The notes under the pieces were generated by a model. It had not been told where the DNA came from, made no database searches, and saw nothing but the letters and a program-made list of their open reading frames with translations. A DNA stretch of 12,193 nucleotides from Chloroflexota bacterium (GTDB lineage Bacteria; Chloroflexota; Limnocylindria; Limnocylindrales; Limnocylindraceae), in contig DMUR01000040.1 in NCBI GenBank assembly GCA_003476885.1, positions 975 through 13,167 on the forward strand. The letters run 5' to 3'. Position numbers and translations under genes: made by a program. Shown piece after piece: positions 1 through 5,850 of this stretch; position 1 is the first letter of the stretch; every line of letters starts with the position of its first letter.

Positions 1-8
1 GGTGCGCG

Positions 9-884
9 CTAGGCGCGCGTGATCACGACAGGGGTGCGCCGGGTCGCTTTATACCGCTCTGCGGCGCTGCCGCGATTGATGGCGAGTGCAAGGCGACCCG
101 CCGAGTCGATGTAGCAGAGCGGCGCACCTTCAGGGACATCGCCAAAGCGGTTCGCCCAGACCGTACTGATCGTCTGGTCGCCGATGGTGATGGTGAGCGG
201 GAGCCCTGGTTCAAGCGTTCCGAGGGCGGCGCTGATGTCACTGCGATCACCGGCCAAGACGAGCGTCCCGAAGCCATCCACGATCCGGACCACCGTGTGC
301 AGCTCACCCCCTTTCACTTCCAGTGGAAGGGAGGCGGCGGGGACAAGGAGTGACGCGTCGAGAGGTGATCCAAGATCGCCGAAGCGGACACCCGCGGCGA
401 GATGCGCCGCGACCGGTGCGAAGAGGTCGCGTCCGTGGAAGGTGTGGCTGCGGCTCGGCCCCCACCAGCGTTCGTCATCAAGGACCACCACGGCGGCAAT
501 CCCGCCGAGCGCCTTCGCGGCGGGGAGGAGGAGCCCGTTGTCTGGACCGATCAAGACGTCACCGCGAACACAACGAATGGCGATCGGTCGGCGTTGCGTC
601 CCGACGCCAGGATCAACCACGGCGACATGCGCGCCAACTGGAAGGTGAACGAGTGACTCAACGAGCGCTTCAGCGCCCGCCTCAACGTCATACGGTGGGA
701 TTGCGTGCGTGAGGTCGAGTGTTCGCGCGTTGGGCGTCATCGCTAGGACAACACCGGAGAGCACGCCAGCCGAAGGGTCACGCAGCCCGAAGTCAGTCAT
801 AAAAGTGACCAGACGGAGATCGCCCAGCATCGGACCGAGCGGATCTAAACCAGACACGGCACGGGCAGAGGACGATTCACGCAT
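9..884 (-). CDS. SAM hydrolase, adenosine-forming (DUF62 / SAM hydroxide adenosyltransferase)
   Basis: The 291-aa product belongs to the SAM-dependent halogenase/hydroxide adenosyltransferase family, whose common members hydrolyse S-adenosylmethionine to adenosine and methionine in the cytosol. Visible motifs are TDFG (residues 30-33), the DPGVG loop (91-95) followed by Arg98/Arg99, GPDNGLL (113-119) and FHGRD (149-153). The Asp/Arg/His set (Asp91, an Arg at 98-99, His150) is typical of the hydrolase and differs from true fluorinases/chlorinases, so halogenation is unlikely. Length is normal apart from about 25 extra N-terminal residues before the first strand. Met19 could be an alternative start, but it has no Shine-Dalgarno sequence, whereas the ATG at 884 lies 7 nt after a TAGTAT box. 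The gene follows the small membrane protein gene by 43 bp on the same strand and ends 8 bases from the window edge. The physiological role of this family is poorly known. Confidence 0.9.
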   Translation of the reverse strand: MRESSSARAVSGLDPLGPMLGDLRLVTFMTDFGLRDPSAGVLSGVVLAMTPNARTLDLTHAIPPYDVEAGAEALVESLVHLPVGAHVAVVDPGVGTQRRPIAIRCVRGDVLIGPDNGLLLPAAKALGGIAAVVVLDDERWWGPSRSHTFHGRDLFAPVAAHLAAGVRFGDLGSPLDASLLVPAASLPLEVKGGELHTVVRIVDGFGTLVLAGDRSDISAALGTLEPGLPLTITIGDQTISTVWANRFGDVPEGAPLCYIDSAGRLALAINRGSAAERYKATRRTPVVITRA

Positions 885-891
885 ACGCGGA

Positions 892-897
892 ATACTA
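892..897 (-). promoter_or_regulatory. -10 box of a leaderless promoter for the SAM hydrolase gene
   Basis: On the minus strand TAGTAT is followed by 7 nt and then the ATG at 884, so transcription would begin at or next to the start codon. No convincing -35 hexamer is seen. The same hexamer, with a similar gap, precedes the MFS gene. Confidence 0.45.
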
Positions 898-927
898 CCC
901 CAGCGCTGTACGTAAAGAGCCCACCGA

Positions 928-1335
928 CTAGTTGGGGATCACCCTCCCAATGAATCGCTGGACCGCCAGATACGTGGTCACGTGGAGGATCGAGTATGCG
1001 ATCCCGAATCCGCCGCGGAACTCGTTGTACGTGGTGTCAGCTGGATTGAATGGAGAGATCGGAAGATTTCCTGCGCCAAGCGCCAGGGGCGAGATAAATG
1101 AGAGCAGCAGGATCGCGAGTGAGATTCCAGCCCAGCGCTTGCGCGCCCCAGCGGCGGTGAATCGACTCGCCACGATCGCTGCGGCCGCAGTTGCGCCGAA
1201 CGACGCAAAGAGCACGCCACCAAAGAAGGTCGACTCACCGAGCCCTGGAACGAGCCCAATCAGAGATGCCGCAGTCCAAAGTGCGGCGTTGATGGCGACT
1301 GCTGTGGCGAGGCTCTTGATAAACGCGCTGCGCAT
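928..1335 (-). CDS. small four-helix integral membrane protein, function unknown
   Basis: The 135-aa product has about four hydrophobic segments (roughly residues 7-30, 38-60, 68-90 and 110-130) separated by short loops. A basic stretch (RFTAAGARKRW, 58-68) after the second segment probably faces the cytosol. There are no cysteines or evident catalytic motifs. It resembles the small actinobacterial 4-TM proteins grouped as DUF6069, but I cannot confirm that assignment. Its ATG overlaps the stop codon of the upstream LUD gene by one base (TAATG), so the two are almost certainly co-transcribed and translationally coupled, which suggests a shared, unknown job. The SAM hydrolase gene follows 43 bp later with its own -10 box. 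Confidence 0.75.
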   Translation of the reverse strand: MRSAFIKSLATAVAINAALWTAASLIGLVPGLGESTFFGGVLFASFGATAAAAIVASRFTAAGARKRWAGISLAILLLSFISPLALGAGNLPISPFNPADTTYNEFRGGFGIAYSILHVTTYLAVQRFIGRVIPN

Positions 1336-1946
1336 TAGTAACCAAGCTCTTCTGCGACGACAATCACATCAATGCGCCCCGGCTGTTCGCCGTGTAGCAC
1401 GAGTGACTTGTTGATGGCGCTGTTCACGCCATACGCCGCCTGCGCGCGGACATCCTCGAGCGGAAGTGTGTACGTCTCAATGCGCTCATTCGCTTCGGCA
1501 AGGTTCTTCACAATCTTCTGCGCGCCAACAACAAAGACCACGTGACCTGCGCCATAGGCATAGGCGGGAAGCTGTGAGCCGGTGGCGGAGGCGATTACAA
1601 GCTTGCCATCTTCAGTTACCGCGTGGACGCTCCCCGCGGCGTACGCCGGTGCTGAACCGATCGCGCGCATCTGCGCACTCTGCGTGCTGCGGTCGAGTGC
1701 GTACATCTTGTCGCGTAGGCTCACATACGGAGCAGCGTTGAGCGCTTCCGTGATTCCGGCGGCGTCAAGAGTCACCGACGAGTACGTGAAGACTTCGGAT
1801 CCGGCTGGAATGAGCTTCAGTACCGCCTCTTTTGCGGCGGCGGCGTTCGGCACGCTCTTAGCGGCGAAGCCTTTCGCGTTGAGTGCGCTCACTACCTTCT
1901 CGATGCGGGCCGCGTCGGCCACTTGCTTGAATCGCGCTGCGGACAT
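1335..1946 (-). CDS. LUD domain protein (LutC/YkgG-like, DUF162)
   Basis: The 203-aa product is a stand-alone LUD domain. The conserved C-terminal part is clear: TGSQLPAYAYGAGHVVFVVG, then the QKIVKN block, LPLEDVRAQAAYG, a conserved NK pair and a final ExLGY. LutC works with LutA and LutB in L-lactate oxidation to pyruvate, but no lutA or lutB is present here and there is no Fe-S cluster motif, so a lactate role cannot be assumed. Many solitary LUD proteins have no known function. The ATG at 1946 is supported by a strong Shine-Dalgarno sequence (AAGGAGGA, 1951-1958, 5 nt from the GGAGG core to ATG). The gene diverges from a MarR regulator across a gap with two palindromic operators and is coupled by a one-base overlap to the small membrane protein gene. 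Confidence 0.88.
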   Translation of the reverse strand: MSAARFKQVADAARIEKVVSALNAKGFAAKSVPNAAAAKEAVLKLIPAGSEVFTYSSVTLDAAGITEALNAAPYVSLRDKMYALDRSTQSAQMRAIGSAPAYAAGSVHAVTEDGKLVIASATGSQLPAYAYGAGHVVFVVGAQKIVKNLAEANERIETYTLPLEDVRAQAAYGVNSAINKSLVLHGEQPGRIDVIVVAEELGY

Positions 1947-2005
1947 CTGCTCCTCCTTCTTGGTTCTTCAACCATACGCTGCTGCCTGCCGCAGTACGGC
2001 AGATC

Positions 2006-2019
2006 GTTGCGAGTGCAAC
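2006..2019. promoter_or_regulatory. putative MarR operator 1 (GTTGCGAGTGCAAC)
   Basis: This imperfect palindrome (GTTGC-N4-GCAAC at its core) is repeated 34 bp downstream with one base changed. Its right end overlaps the candidate -10 box of the LUD promoter (2018-2023), so a bound dimer would block that promoter. The arrangement matches MarR-family operators, which are short inverted repeats over core promoters. Assignment to the neighbouring regulator is inferred from position. Confidence 0.65.
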
Positions 2020-2046
2020 TATATCCCTTGACGAGGATGGTTGCAA
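2018..2046 (-). promoter_or_regulatory. promoter of the LUD - membrane protein operon
   Basis: On the minus strand a -35 TTGCAA (2041-2046) is separated by exactly 17 bp from a -10 TATAGT (2018-2023). Transcription would start near 2011, giving a leader of about 65 nt that includes the strong Shine-Dalgarno sequence of the LUD gene. The -35 lies inside operator 2 and the -10 overlaps operator 1. Confidence 0.55.
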
Positions 2047-2056
2047 GTGCAACTAT
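2028..2056 (+). promoter_or_regulatory. promoter of the marR-type gene
   Basis: TTGACG (2028-2033) and AACTAT (2051-2056) are separated by 17 bp. The -10 is weak but keeps the key A and T positions. It ends 8 nt before the ATG at 2065, predicting an almost leaderless transcript. Operator 2 covers the spacer end and part of the -10, and operator 1 lies just upstream of the -35. Confidence 0.5.
2040..2053. promoter_or_regulatory. putative MarR operator 2 (GTTGCAAGTGCAAC)
   Basis: This is a palindrome with 6-bp arms, GTTGCA-AG-TGCAAC, differing from operator 1 at a single base. The flanking bases are also shared (CTAT follows both copies). It overlaps the -35 of the LUD promoter and reaches into the -10 of the MarR promoter, so one site can control both directions. 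A further TTGCAAC half-site follows at 2056-2062. Confidence 0.68.
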
Positions 2057-2064
2057 TGCAACCT

Positions 2065-2598
2065 ATGGCAACAACAGACCAGCCTCAGAGTGCGCACCTC
2101 GACAACCTCTCCAAGATCTTGGGGAGCGATGCGCGCACCCTCCTTGATCCAGGTGTGGCACGCGCGTGGATCGCCTTCCTCACCGCGTATGGACGCCTCA
2201 CCCGCGCGCTCTCTTCCGAGCTCATGGACGGAGCCGGAATGAGCCTTGCAGATTTTGATGTGATGGCGCAACTGGCTGGCGCAGAAGGGTACGCACTTCG
2301 AATGACAGAACTTGCCGACGCGGCACTGATCTCTAAGAGCGGCCTGACGCGTCGTATTGACCGGCTCGCCGTAAACGGTTGGGTGACGCGTCGCCGCTGC
2401 ACCGAAGATGGGCGCGTCCACTGGGCAACACTTACGCCACTCGGGGTCAAGGCATTCCGCGCGGCGGCTCCGGGCCATCTGCGCGCTGTTGCCGAACGAT
2501 TCGGTGCGTCGCTACCTGCGAGCGAGATGGATCGCCTGACACGCGACTTGATCAAGATCGCGGCAAAGAATAAAGAGCGGACGCGCGAAGCGGTCTAG
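2065..2598 (+). CDS. MarR-family transcriptional regulator
   Basis: The 177-aa product has a winged helix-turn-helix domain at about residues 62-132. An AGAEGYALRMTELA-type helix 2 region is followed by a recognition helix (SKSGLTRRIDRL, about 90-101) and a wing with the hallmark DGR (about 114-116) ahead of LTPLG. N- and C-terminal helices suit the usual dimer. The only cysteine is Cys112, in the wing; it could be redox-active, but it is not in the N-terminal position used by OhrR. I chose the ATG at 2065 over an in-frame TTG at 2041 because the TTG lies inside operator 2 and upstream of the expected transcription start. Divergence from the LUD gene across paired palindromes suggests autorepression and control of the LUD operon. 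The ligand is unknown. Confidence 0.9.
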   Translation: MATTDQPQSAHLDNLSKILGSDARTLLDPGVARAWIAFLTAYGRLTRALSSELMDGAGMSLADFDVMAQLAGAEGYALRMTELADAALISKSGLTRRIDRLAVNGWVTRRRCTEDGRVHWATLTPLGVKAFRAAAPGHLRAVAERFGASLPASEMDRLTRDLIKIAAKNKERTREAV

Positions 2599-2628
2599 CG
2601 CAATCTCCTCATCAGGAACCGGATCCGA

Positions 2629-3075
2629 TTAGGCGCTGATTGCGGCGCGCACCTGTCGCTGGATTCGTGCCAGCAGTCCTGTTGCGCCGCGCATGCGAAG
2701 TGGTGAGACCAACTCCGTCAGGCCCAGCTGCAATGGAGCGGCGGCTGGCACCGCGAGGATCTCTTCTGGCGTAAGGCCGTTGAGGCCGAGCTGCATGATG
2801 CTTGCAAACGCACGGGTGGTTGGCGACTCTTGCGGCGCCGTCGCATGGATCTGCACGCTGTCACCGTTCACCTCTGCAATGGCAAAGAGTGGTGACTGAC
2901 ACTCCTCAACACGTTCCATCAGATCAGTTTGCGACGCGTACGGTTCTGGGAGTGGCTTCAAGCGATCTGCGTACTCGAGCAGCAACTCAAGGCGCATCTC
3001 ACGTGGTGTGTCGGCGAAGTCGGCGGCGACCGCAGCGAGTCCGGGTGGAAGCTGCGCTGCGGTCGCGTCCGACAT
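2629..3075 (-). CDS. sufE: SufE-family cysteine desulfurase activator / sulfur acceptor
   Basis: The 148-aa product matches SufE in length and layout. After an N-terminal helix comes the sulfur-acceptor motif VEECQSPLF with the catalytic Cys59. The central region is ATAPQESPTTRAFASIM and the C-terminal block is LRMRGATGLLARIQ. SufE takes persulfide from the cysteine desulfurase SufS and passes it to the SUF Fe-S scaffold; no sufS or sufBCD is in this window. The gene starts 15 nt after the stop of the sulfurtransferase gene, so the two form an operon. A sulfurtransferase gene next to a SufE-domain gene is also known in mycobacteria (sseA and its neighbour). No clear Shine-Dalgarno sequence precedes the ATG, so translational coupling is likely. 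Here SufE may accept sulfur from the rhodanese, from SufS, or from both. Confidence 0.9.
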   Translation of the reverse strand: MSDATAAQLPPGLAAVAADFADTPREMRLELLLEYADRLKPLPEPYASQTDLMERVEECQSPLFAIAEVNGDSVQIHATAPQESPTTRAFASIMQLGLNGLTPEEILAVPAAAPLQLGLTELVSPLRMRGATGLLARIQRQVRAAISA

Positions 3076-3090
3076 ATGCGTGCGCGAAGC

Positions 3091-3978
3091 CTATTCGGCG
3101 CCGACGGCGATCGGAAGTCGAACGGCGTTGCCCCACTCCGACCACGAGCCGTCGTAGTTGCGGACGTTCGTGAAGCCGAGGAGATAGGTGAGCACAAACC
3201 AGGTGTGGCTTGAGCGCTCGCCGATGCGGCAGTAGGCGATCACGTCATCGTCCGCCGCAAGGCCCTTCTCGCCCTCATAGATGGCGCGAAGCTCGGCGAC
3301 TCCCTTGAATGTGCCGTCATCGCTGGCGGCTCGCTTCCACGGGACGGACTTCGCTCCTGGGATGTGGCCACCACGGAGCGTCCCCTCCTGTGGGTAGTCC
3401 GGCATGTGTGTCAGCTCGCCGCTGAACTCCTGCGGTGAACGGACGTCCACCATGCAGCCCTTGGCGTTGACGTGCTCAATGACCTGCTCGCGGTAGGCGC
3501 GCAGCTCACTGTCGTTTCGTGGGGAGAGCGGGTAGCTTGTGGCCGCGCGCGTCGGCACCACTTTGGTCATCTCGCGACCCTCCGCCTCCCACTTCTGGCG
3601 GCCACCATCAAGGAGGCGCACATCGGTGTGGCCGAAGAGGCGGAAGACCCAGAGGGCGTAGGCGGCCCACCAGTTCGACTTGTCGCCGTAGAAGACTACG
3701 GTGGCGTCGCGGTTGATCCCCTTGCGTGACATCAGCGCCGCAAAGCCTTCAGGTCCCACATAGTCTCGCGACACTGGGTCATTCAAATCGGTGTGCCAGT
3801 CCACCTTGACGCTCCCTGGGATATGACCCGTTTCATAAAGTAGCGTGTCTTCGTCTGACTCCACCACAACCAACCCTGGTGTGTTCAGGTTGGCGGCAAG
3901 CCACTCGGTGGAGACGAGTGCGCCTGGAGTGGCGTACTCCTGGAACTTTGGTGTTGGATCGAAAGGTACCTTGCTCAT
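3091..3978 (-). CDS. thiosulfate/3-mercaptopyruvate sulfurtransferase (two rhodanese domains)
   Basis: The 295-aa product has two rhodanese domains (about residues 18-140 and 160-290). The first lacks the catalytic cysteine, as usual. The second carries the active loop [11 protein letters not shown] with Cys250, and the CRIGER form is characteristic of actinobacterial CysA/SseA-type thiosulfate sulfurtransferases. It moves sulfane sulfur from thiosulfate or 3-mercaptopyruvate to thiol acceptors or cyanide in the cytosol. An in-frame ATG exists six codons upstream (3996). I chose 3978 because AAGGAG (3985-3990) lies 6 nt before it, whereas that same sequence would be inside the coding region of the longer form. 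The SufE gene follows after 15 nt. A short candidate leader peptide with a terminal Cys codon lies 60 nt upstream and may control expression. Confidence 0.93.
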   Translation of the reverse strand: MSKVPFDPTPKFQEYATPGALVSTEWLAANLNTPGLVVVESDEDTLLYETGHIPGSVKVDWHTDLNDPVSRDYVGPEGFAALMSRKGINRDATVVFYGDKSNWWAAYALWVFRLFGHTDVRLLDGGRQKWEAEGREMTKVVPTRAATSYPLSPRNDSELRAYREQVIEHVNAKGCMVDVRSPQEFSGELTHMPDYPQEGTLRGGHIPGAKSVPWKRAASDDGTFKGVAELRAIYEGEKGLAADDDVIAYCRIGERSSHTWFVLTYLLGFTNVRNYDGSWSEWGNAVRLPIAVGAE

Positions 3979-3984
3979 TTTGCT

Positions 3985-3990
3985 CTCCTT
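3985..3990 (-). promoter_or_regulatory. ribosome binding site that fixes the sulfurtransferase start
   Basis: AAGGAG lies 6 nt before the ATG at 3978. A small hairpin (CT-G-ATTGA paired with TCAAT-G-AG, one G-G mismatch, 3992-4019) ends one base upstream of it and could affect access. Confidence 0.6.
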
Positions 3991-4038
3991 ACTCATTGAT
4001 GGGTTTTGTCTTCAATCAGCGTTGGCGCGATGCGAGCG

Positions 4039-4089
4039 TCAACAGATCGACGGTTCACCCTCAAGTGCGCGGAGCTGCGTGCTGGTCAT
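4039..4089 (-). CDS. candidate leaderless leader peptide ending in Cys, upstream of the sulfurtransferase operon
   Basis: This 16-codon reading frame, MTSTQLRALEGEPSIC, ends in a Cys codon directly followed by the stop (TGT TGA). Its ATG lies 6 nt after a TATCGT -10 box, so it would be translated from the very 5' end of the mRNA. The sulfurtransferase ATG follows 60 nt after its stop. In mycobacteria, leaderless short ORFs rich in Cys codons upstream of sulfur genes act as cysteine-responsive attenuators. Here there is only one Cys codon, but it sits just before the stop and the downstream genes handle sulfur. It is too short for composition to prove coding. The alternative is a chance ATG in an untranslated leader. 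Confidence 0.4.
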   Translation of the reverse strand: MTSTQLRALEGEPSIC

Positions 4090-4095
4090 GGGAAC

Positions 4096-4101
4096 ACGAT
4101 A
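4096..4101 (-). promoter_or_regulatory. -10 box for the sulfurtransferase leader transcript
   Basis: TATCGT on the minus strand is followed by 6 nt (GTTCCC) and then the ATG of the short leader frame. No strong -35 is visible; TTTACG lies 19 bp upstream. A second -35-like TTGACG (4038-4043) overlaps the leader stop, but has no good -10 partner. Confidence 0.4.
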
Positions 4102-4140
4102 CCAGAGCCAGCCTCTGATTCGTAAACCGAAAAGGGGGAG

Positions 4141-4782
4141 TTAGCCGAGCAGTGGGAGGAGGAGCCGCCGTGCGCCGTCCACAAAGATCCCGACCGCGAA
4201 CGCGGCGAACATGAGTGCCGAGATCAGTGAGACGGCACGGACCGTCCGTGGGCCCGTGAAACGCCGCGTTGCCCCCACCACACCGGAGAGGACTGCCGCA
4301 TGCGCAACCGCCGCGGCACCGAAGCCAGAGATGAATGGAACGAATCCGCCGAGGTCTGCAGCCTGGGCCGCAATGATGCTGCCGCCTACAGTTGCGGTCC
4401 ACAAGATGAGCGTGGGTGATCCCATTGCAATACCGAGACCGAGCCCAACGGCGCGGAGTCCGTTGGCGCGACGAAGCGGAGACGATTCATCAATGCTCCC
4501 GCCACGAACCGCGTCGAGAAGTGCGGCAGCGGCGAACCAGCAGAGGATGCCGCTCCCACCGAGCCAGAGGATCCACGCGGCTGGCTCCCACGAAAGGAGC
4601 ACGCTGACACCGAGCGCACCAGCACACGCCCAGATGAGATCGCCAATGCATGAGCCGAGCCCGATCAAGAAGGCGGGCCACGCGCCACGATCCATGGCGG
4701 TGCGCACGATCATGACGTTGACGACGCCGAGTTCAATGTTGATGGAGAAGGCGAGCGCTGCGCCGAGCAGGAAGAGCTCCAC
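4141..4782 (-). CDS. LysE-family (RhtB-like) membrane exporter
   Basis: The 213-aa product has six hydrophobic segments and the LysE/RhtB layout. A first helix is followed by NVMIVRTAMDRGAWPAFLIGLGSCIGDLIWA (about residues 22-52), which corresponds to the conserved loop and second helix of the family. The usual PGP motif at the end of helix 1 is replaced by IELGVV, so this is a divergent member. Such proteins export amino acids or other small metabolites; the substrate cannot be told from sequence. The start codon is GTG at 4782, where the reading frame meets the family N-terminus (MELFLLGAALAFS). It begins 20 nt after the stop of the pirin gene, so the two are probably one operon. No strong Shine-Dalgarno sequence is seen. 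Confidence 0.82.
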   Translation of the reverse strand: MELFLLGAALAFSINIELGVVNVMIVRTAMDRGAWPAFLIGLGSCIGDLIWACAGALGVSVLLSWEPAAWILWLGGSGILCWFAAAALLDAVRGGSIDESSPLRRANGLRAVGLGLGIAMGSPTLILWTATVGGSIIAAQAADLGGFVPFISGFGAAAVAHAAVLSGVVGATRRFTGPRTVRAVSLISALMFAAFAVGIFVDGARRLLLPLLG

Positions 4783-4802
4783 GGAGATCTACCTAGACGT
4801 GA

Positions 4803-5801
4803 CTATTCGGATTCGACGACGCTCGTTGGAGTGTTGTGTGGGCTGGTGTGCGCGGCAGGGATTACGCCGAGCTTTCCGGCCTTGTAGTCCTCAAACGCCT
4901 GAACAACTTCATCACGTGTGTTCATGACGAATGGCCCGAGCCAGGCGATCGGTTCACGAATCGGCTCACCACCCAAGATCAGCACGTCCAGCGCCGGGGT
5001 GCGCGCATCTTGTCGTTGCGCCGCCTTGATGATGATGCGATTGCCTGCGCCGTAGACGGCGAGCTGACCGGACTCAATCGCAACGGCCTCTGCGCCAACC
5101 GATCCGCGCCCAGAGAGCGCATACACAAGCGCGTTGAAGTCGGGTCGCCACGGAAGGTCAAGTTCTGCGCCGGGTTGGATCGTGGCGTGCACGAGCGCGA
5201 TTGGTGTTTGCGTGGAGCCGGGTCCCGTTGCTCCAGCCACGTCACCCGCAATGATGCGCAACAGTGCGCCGCCATCAGTAGATGCGAGCAGCTTCACCTC
5301 TTTGGATCGAATGTCTTGATACGCAGGGGGCGACCACTTCTTGGCGCGCGGGAGGTTCACCCAGAGCTGAAATCCGTGGAAGAGTCCACCGCTGACAACA
5401 AGAGACTCTGGTGGCGTCTCAATGTGTAAGATGCCGCCGCCGGCCGTCATCCACTGCGTGTCGCCATTGGTGATGCGACCACCACCACCGTTGCTGTCAC
5501 GGTGATCGAAGATGCCGTCAATGATGTAGGTCACCGTCTCAAATCCGCGGTGCGGATGCCACGGCGTCCCCTTCGGTTCGCCGGGCGCGTACTCAACTTC
5601 GCCGAGCTGGTCGAGCATGATGAATGGGTCGATCAAATTCAGCGGCGCACCCATAAAGGCCCGGCGGACGGGGAAGCCTTCGCCTTCAAAACCGCTCGGT
5701 GCGGTGGTGAGCGAGATCACAGGTCGCGGCTTCTCTGTGAGCAGGTCGGCAACGCTCGCGCGCGGCAGGAGCGTGATGTCTGGGACCGTGATCGCTGGCA
5801 T
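4803..5801 (-). CDS. pirin-family bicupin protein
   Basis: The 332-aa product has the two cupin domains of pirin. The N-terminal domain keeps all four metal ligands: His82 and His84 in HPHRGFET, and His126 and Glu128 in GGGILHIETP, matching His56, His58, His101 and Glu103 of human pirin. The C-terminal domain ends with the characteristic GGEPIREPIAWLGPFVMN block, then a DEVVQAFEDYKAGKLG helix. Pirins are iron-binding proteins; some have quercetin dioxygenase activity and others act as regulators, so the reaction here is uncertain. About 30 extra N-terminal residues precede the first domain. The ATG lies 6 nt after a TATAGT box, suggesting a leaderless message. The LysE-family exporter gene follows 20 nt downstream, and an MFS gene diverges across 49 bp. 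Confidence 0.92.
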   Translation of the reverse strand: MPAITVPDITLLPRASVADLLTEKPRPVISLTTAPSGFEGEGFPVRRAFMGAPLNLIDPFIMLDQLGEVEYAPGEPKGTPWHPHRGFETVTYIIDGIFDHRDSNGGGGRITNGDTQWMTAGGGILHIETPPESLVVSGGLFHGFQLWVNLPRAKKWSPPAYQDIRSKEVKLLASTDGGALLRIIAGDVAGATGPGSTQTPIALVHATIQPGAELDLPWRPDFNALVYALSGRGSVGAEAVAIESGQLAVYGAGNRIIIKAAQRQDARTPALDVLILGGEPIREPIAWLGPFVMNTRDEVVQAFEDYKAGKLGVIPAAHTSPHNTPTSVVESE

Positions 5802-5807
5802 GTCACA

Positions 5808-5813
5808 ACTATA
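5808..5813 (-). promoter_or_regulatory. -10 box of the pirin - exporter operon
   Basis: TATAGT on the minus strand is followed by 6 nt and then the pirin ATG at 5801. The same hexamer serves as -10 of the LUD promoter, and the surrounding sequence (CAACTATA on the plus strand) is shared with it. No good -35 is seen. Confidence 0.5.
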
Positions 5814-5821
5814 CAGGATTG

Positions 5822-5837
5822 GTTGCAGTGCGAACTA
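5822..5837. promoter_or_regulatory. possible diverged MarR operator between pirin and MFS genes
   Basis: GTTGCAGTGCGAACTA resembles the two upstream operators (GTTGCRAGTGCAACTA). Allowing one missing and one extra base, nearly every position agrees; without gaps, 9 of 14 core positions agree. It lies between the -10 boxes of the two divergent genes, where a repressor would affect both. The palindrome is weaker than in the other copies, so this is tentative. Confidence 0.35.
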
Positions 5838-5841
5838 GTAT
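5836..5841 (+). promoter_or_regulatory. -10 box of the MFS exporter gene
   Basis: TAGTAT is followed by 9 nt and then the ATG at 5851, predicting a transcript that begins 1-3 nt before the start codon. The box overlaps the end of the possible third operator. No Shine-Dalgarno sequence is present. Confidence 0.5.
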
Positions 5842-5850
5842 GCTGCAGCG

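Noticed and set aside
184..648. 154-codon plus-strand open frame
   Set aside because: It is antisense to the SAM hydrolase gene and of low-complexity Ser/Arg/Pro composition.
9..884. A fluorinase or chlorinase instead of a SAM hydrolase
   Set aside because: The Asp, Arg and His positions typical of the hydroxide-adding members are present, and no halogenation gene neighbourhood is seen.
1335..1946. Lactate utilisation operon (lutABC)
   Set aside because: Only a LutC-like LUD domain is present; no LutA or LutB type Fe-S proteins are encoded in the window.
3979..3996. Longer sulfurtransferase form starting at the ATG at 3996
   Set aside because: The AAGGAG that best fits a ribosome binding site would lie inside that extension; the ATG at 3978 is correctly spaced from it.
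4211..4927. 238-codon plus-strand open frame
   Set aside because: It crosses the LysE-type gene, the short gap and the end of pirin on the other strand, is rich in Pro/Arg/Ser, and resembles no protein family.
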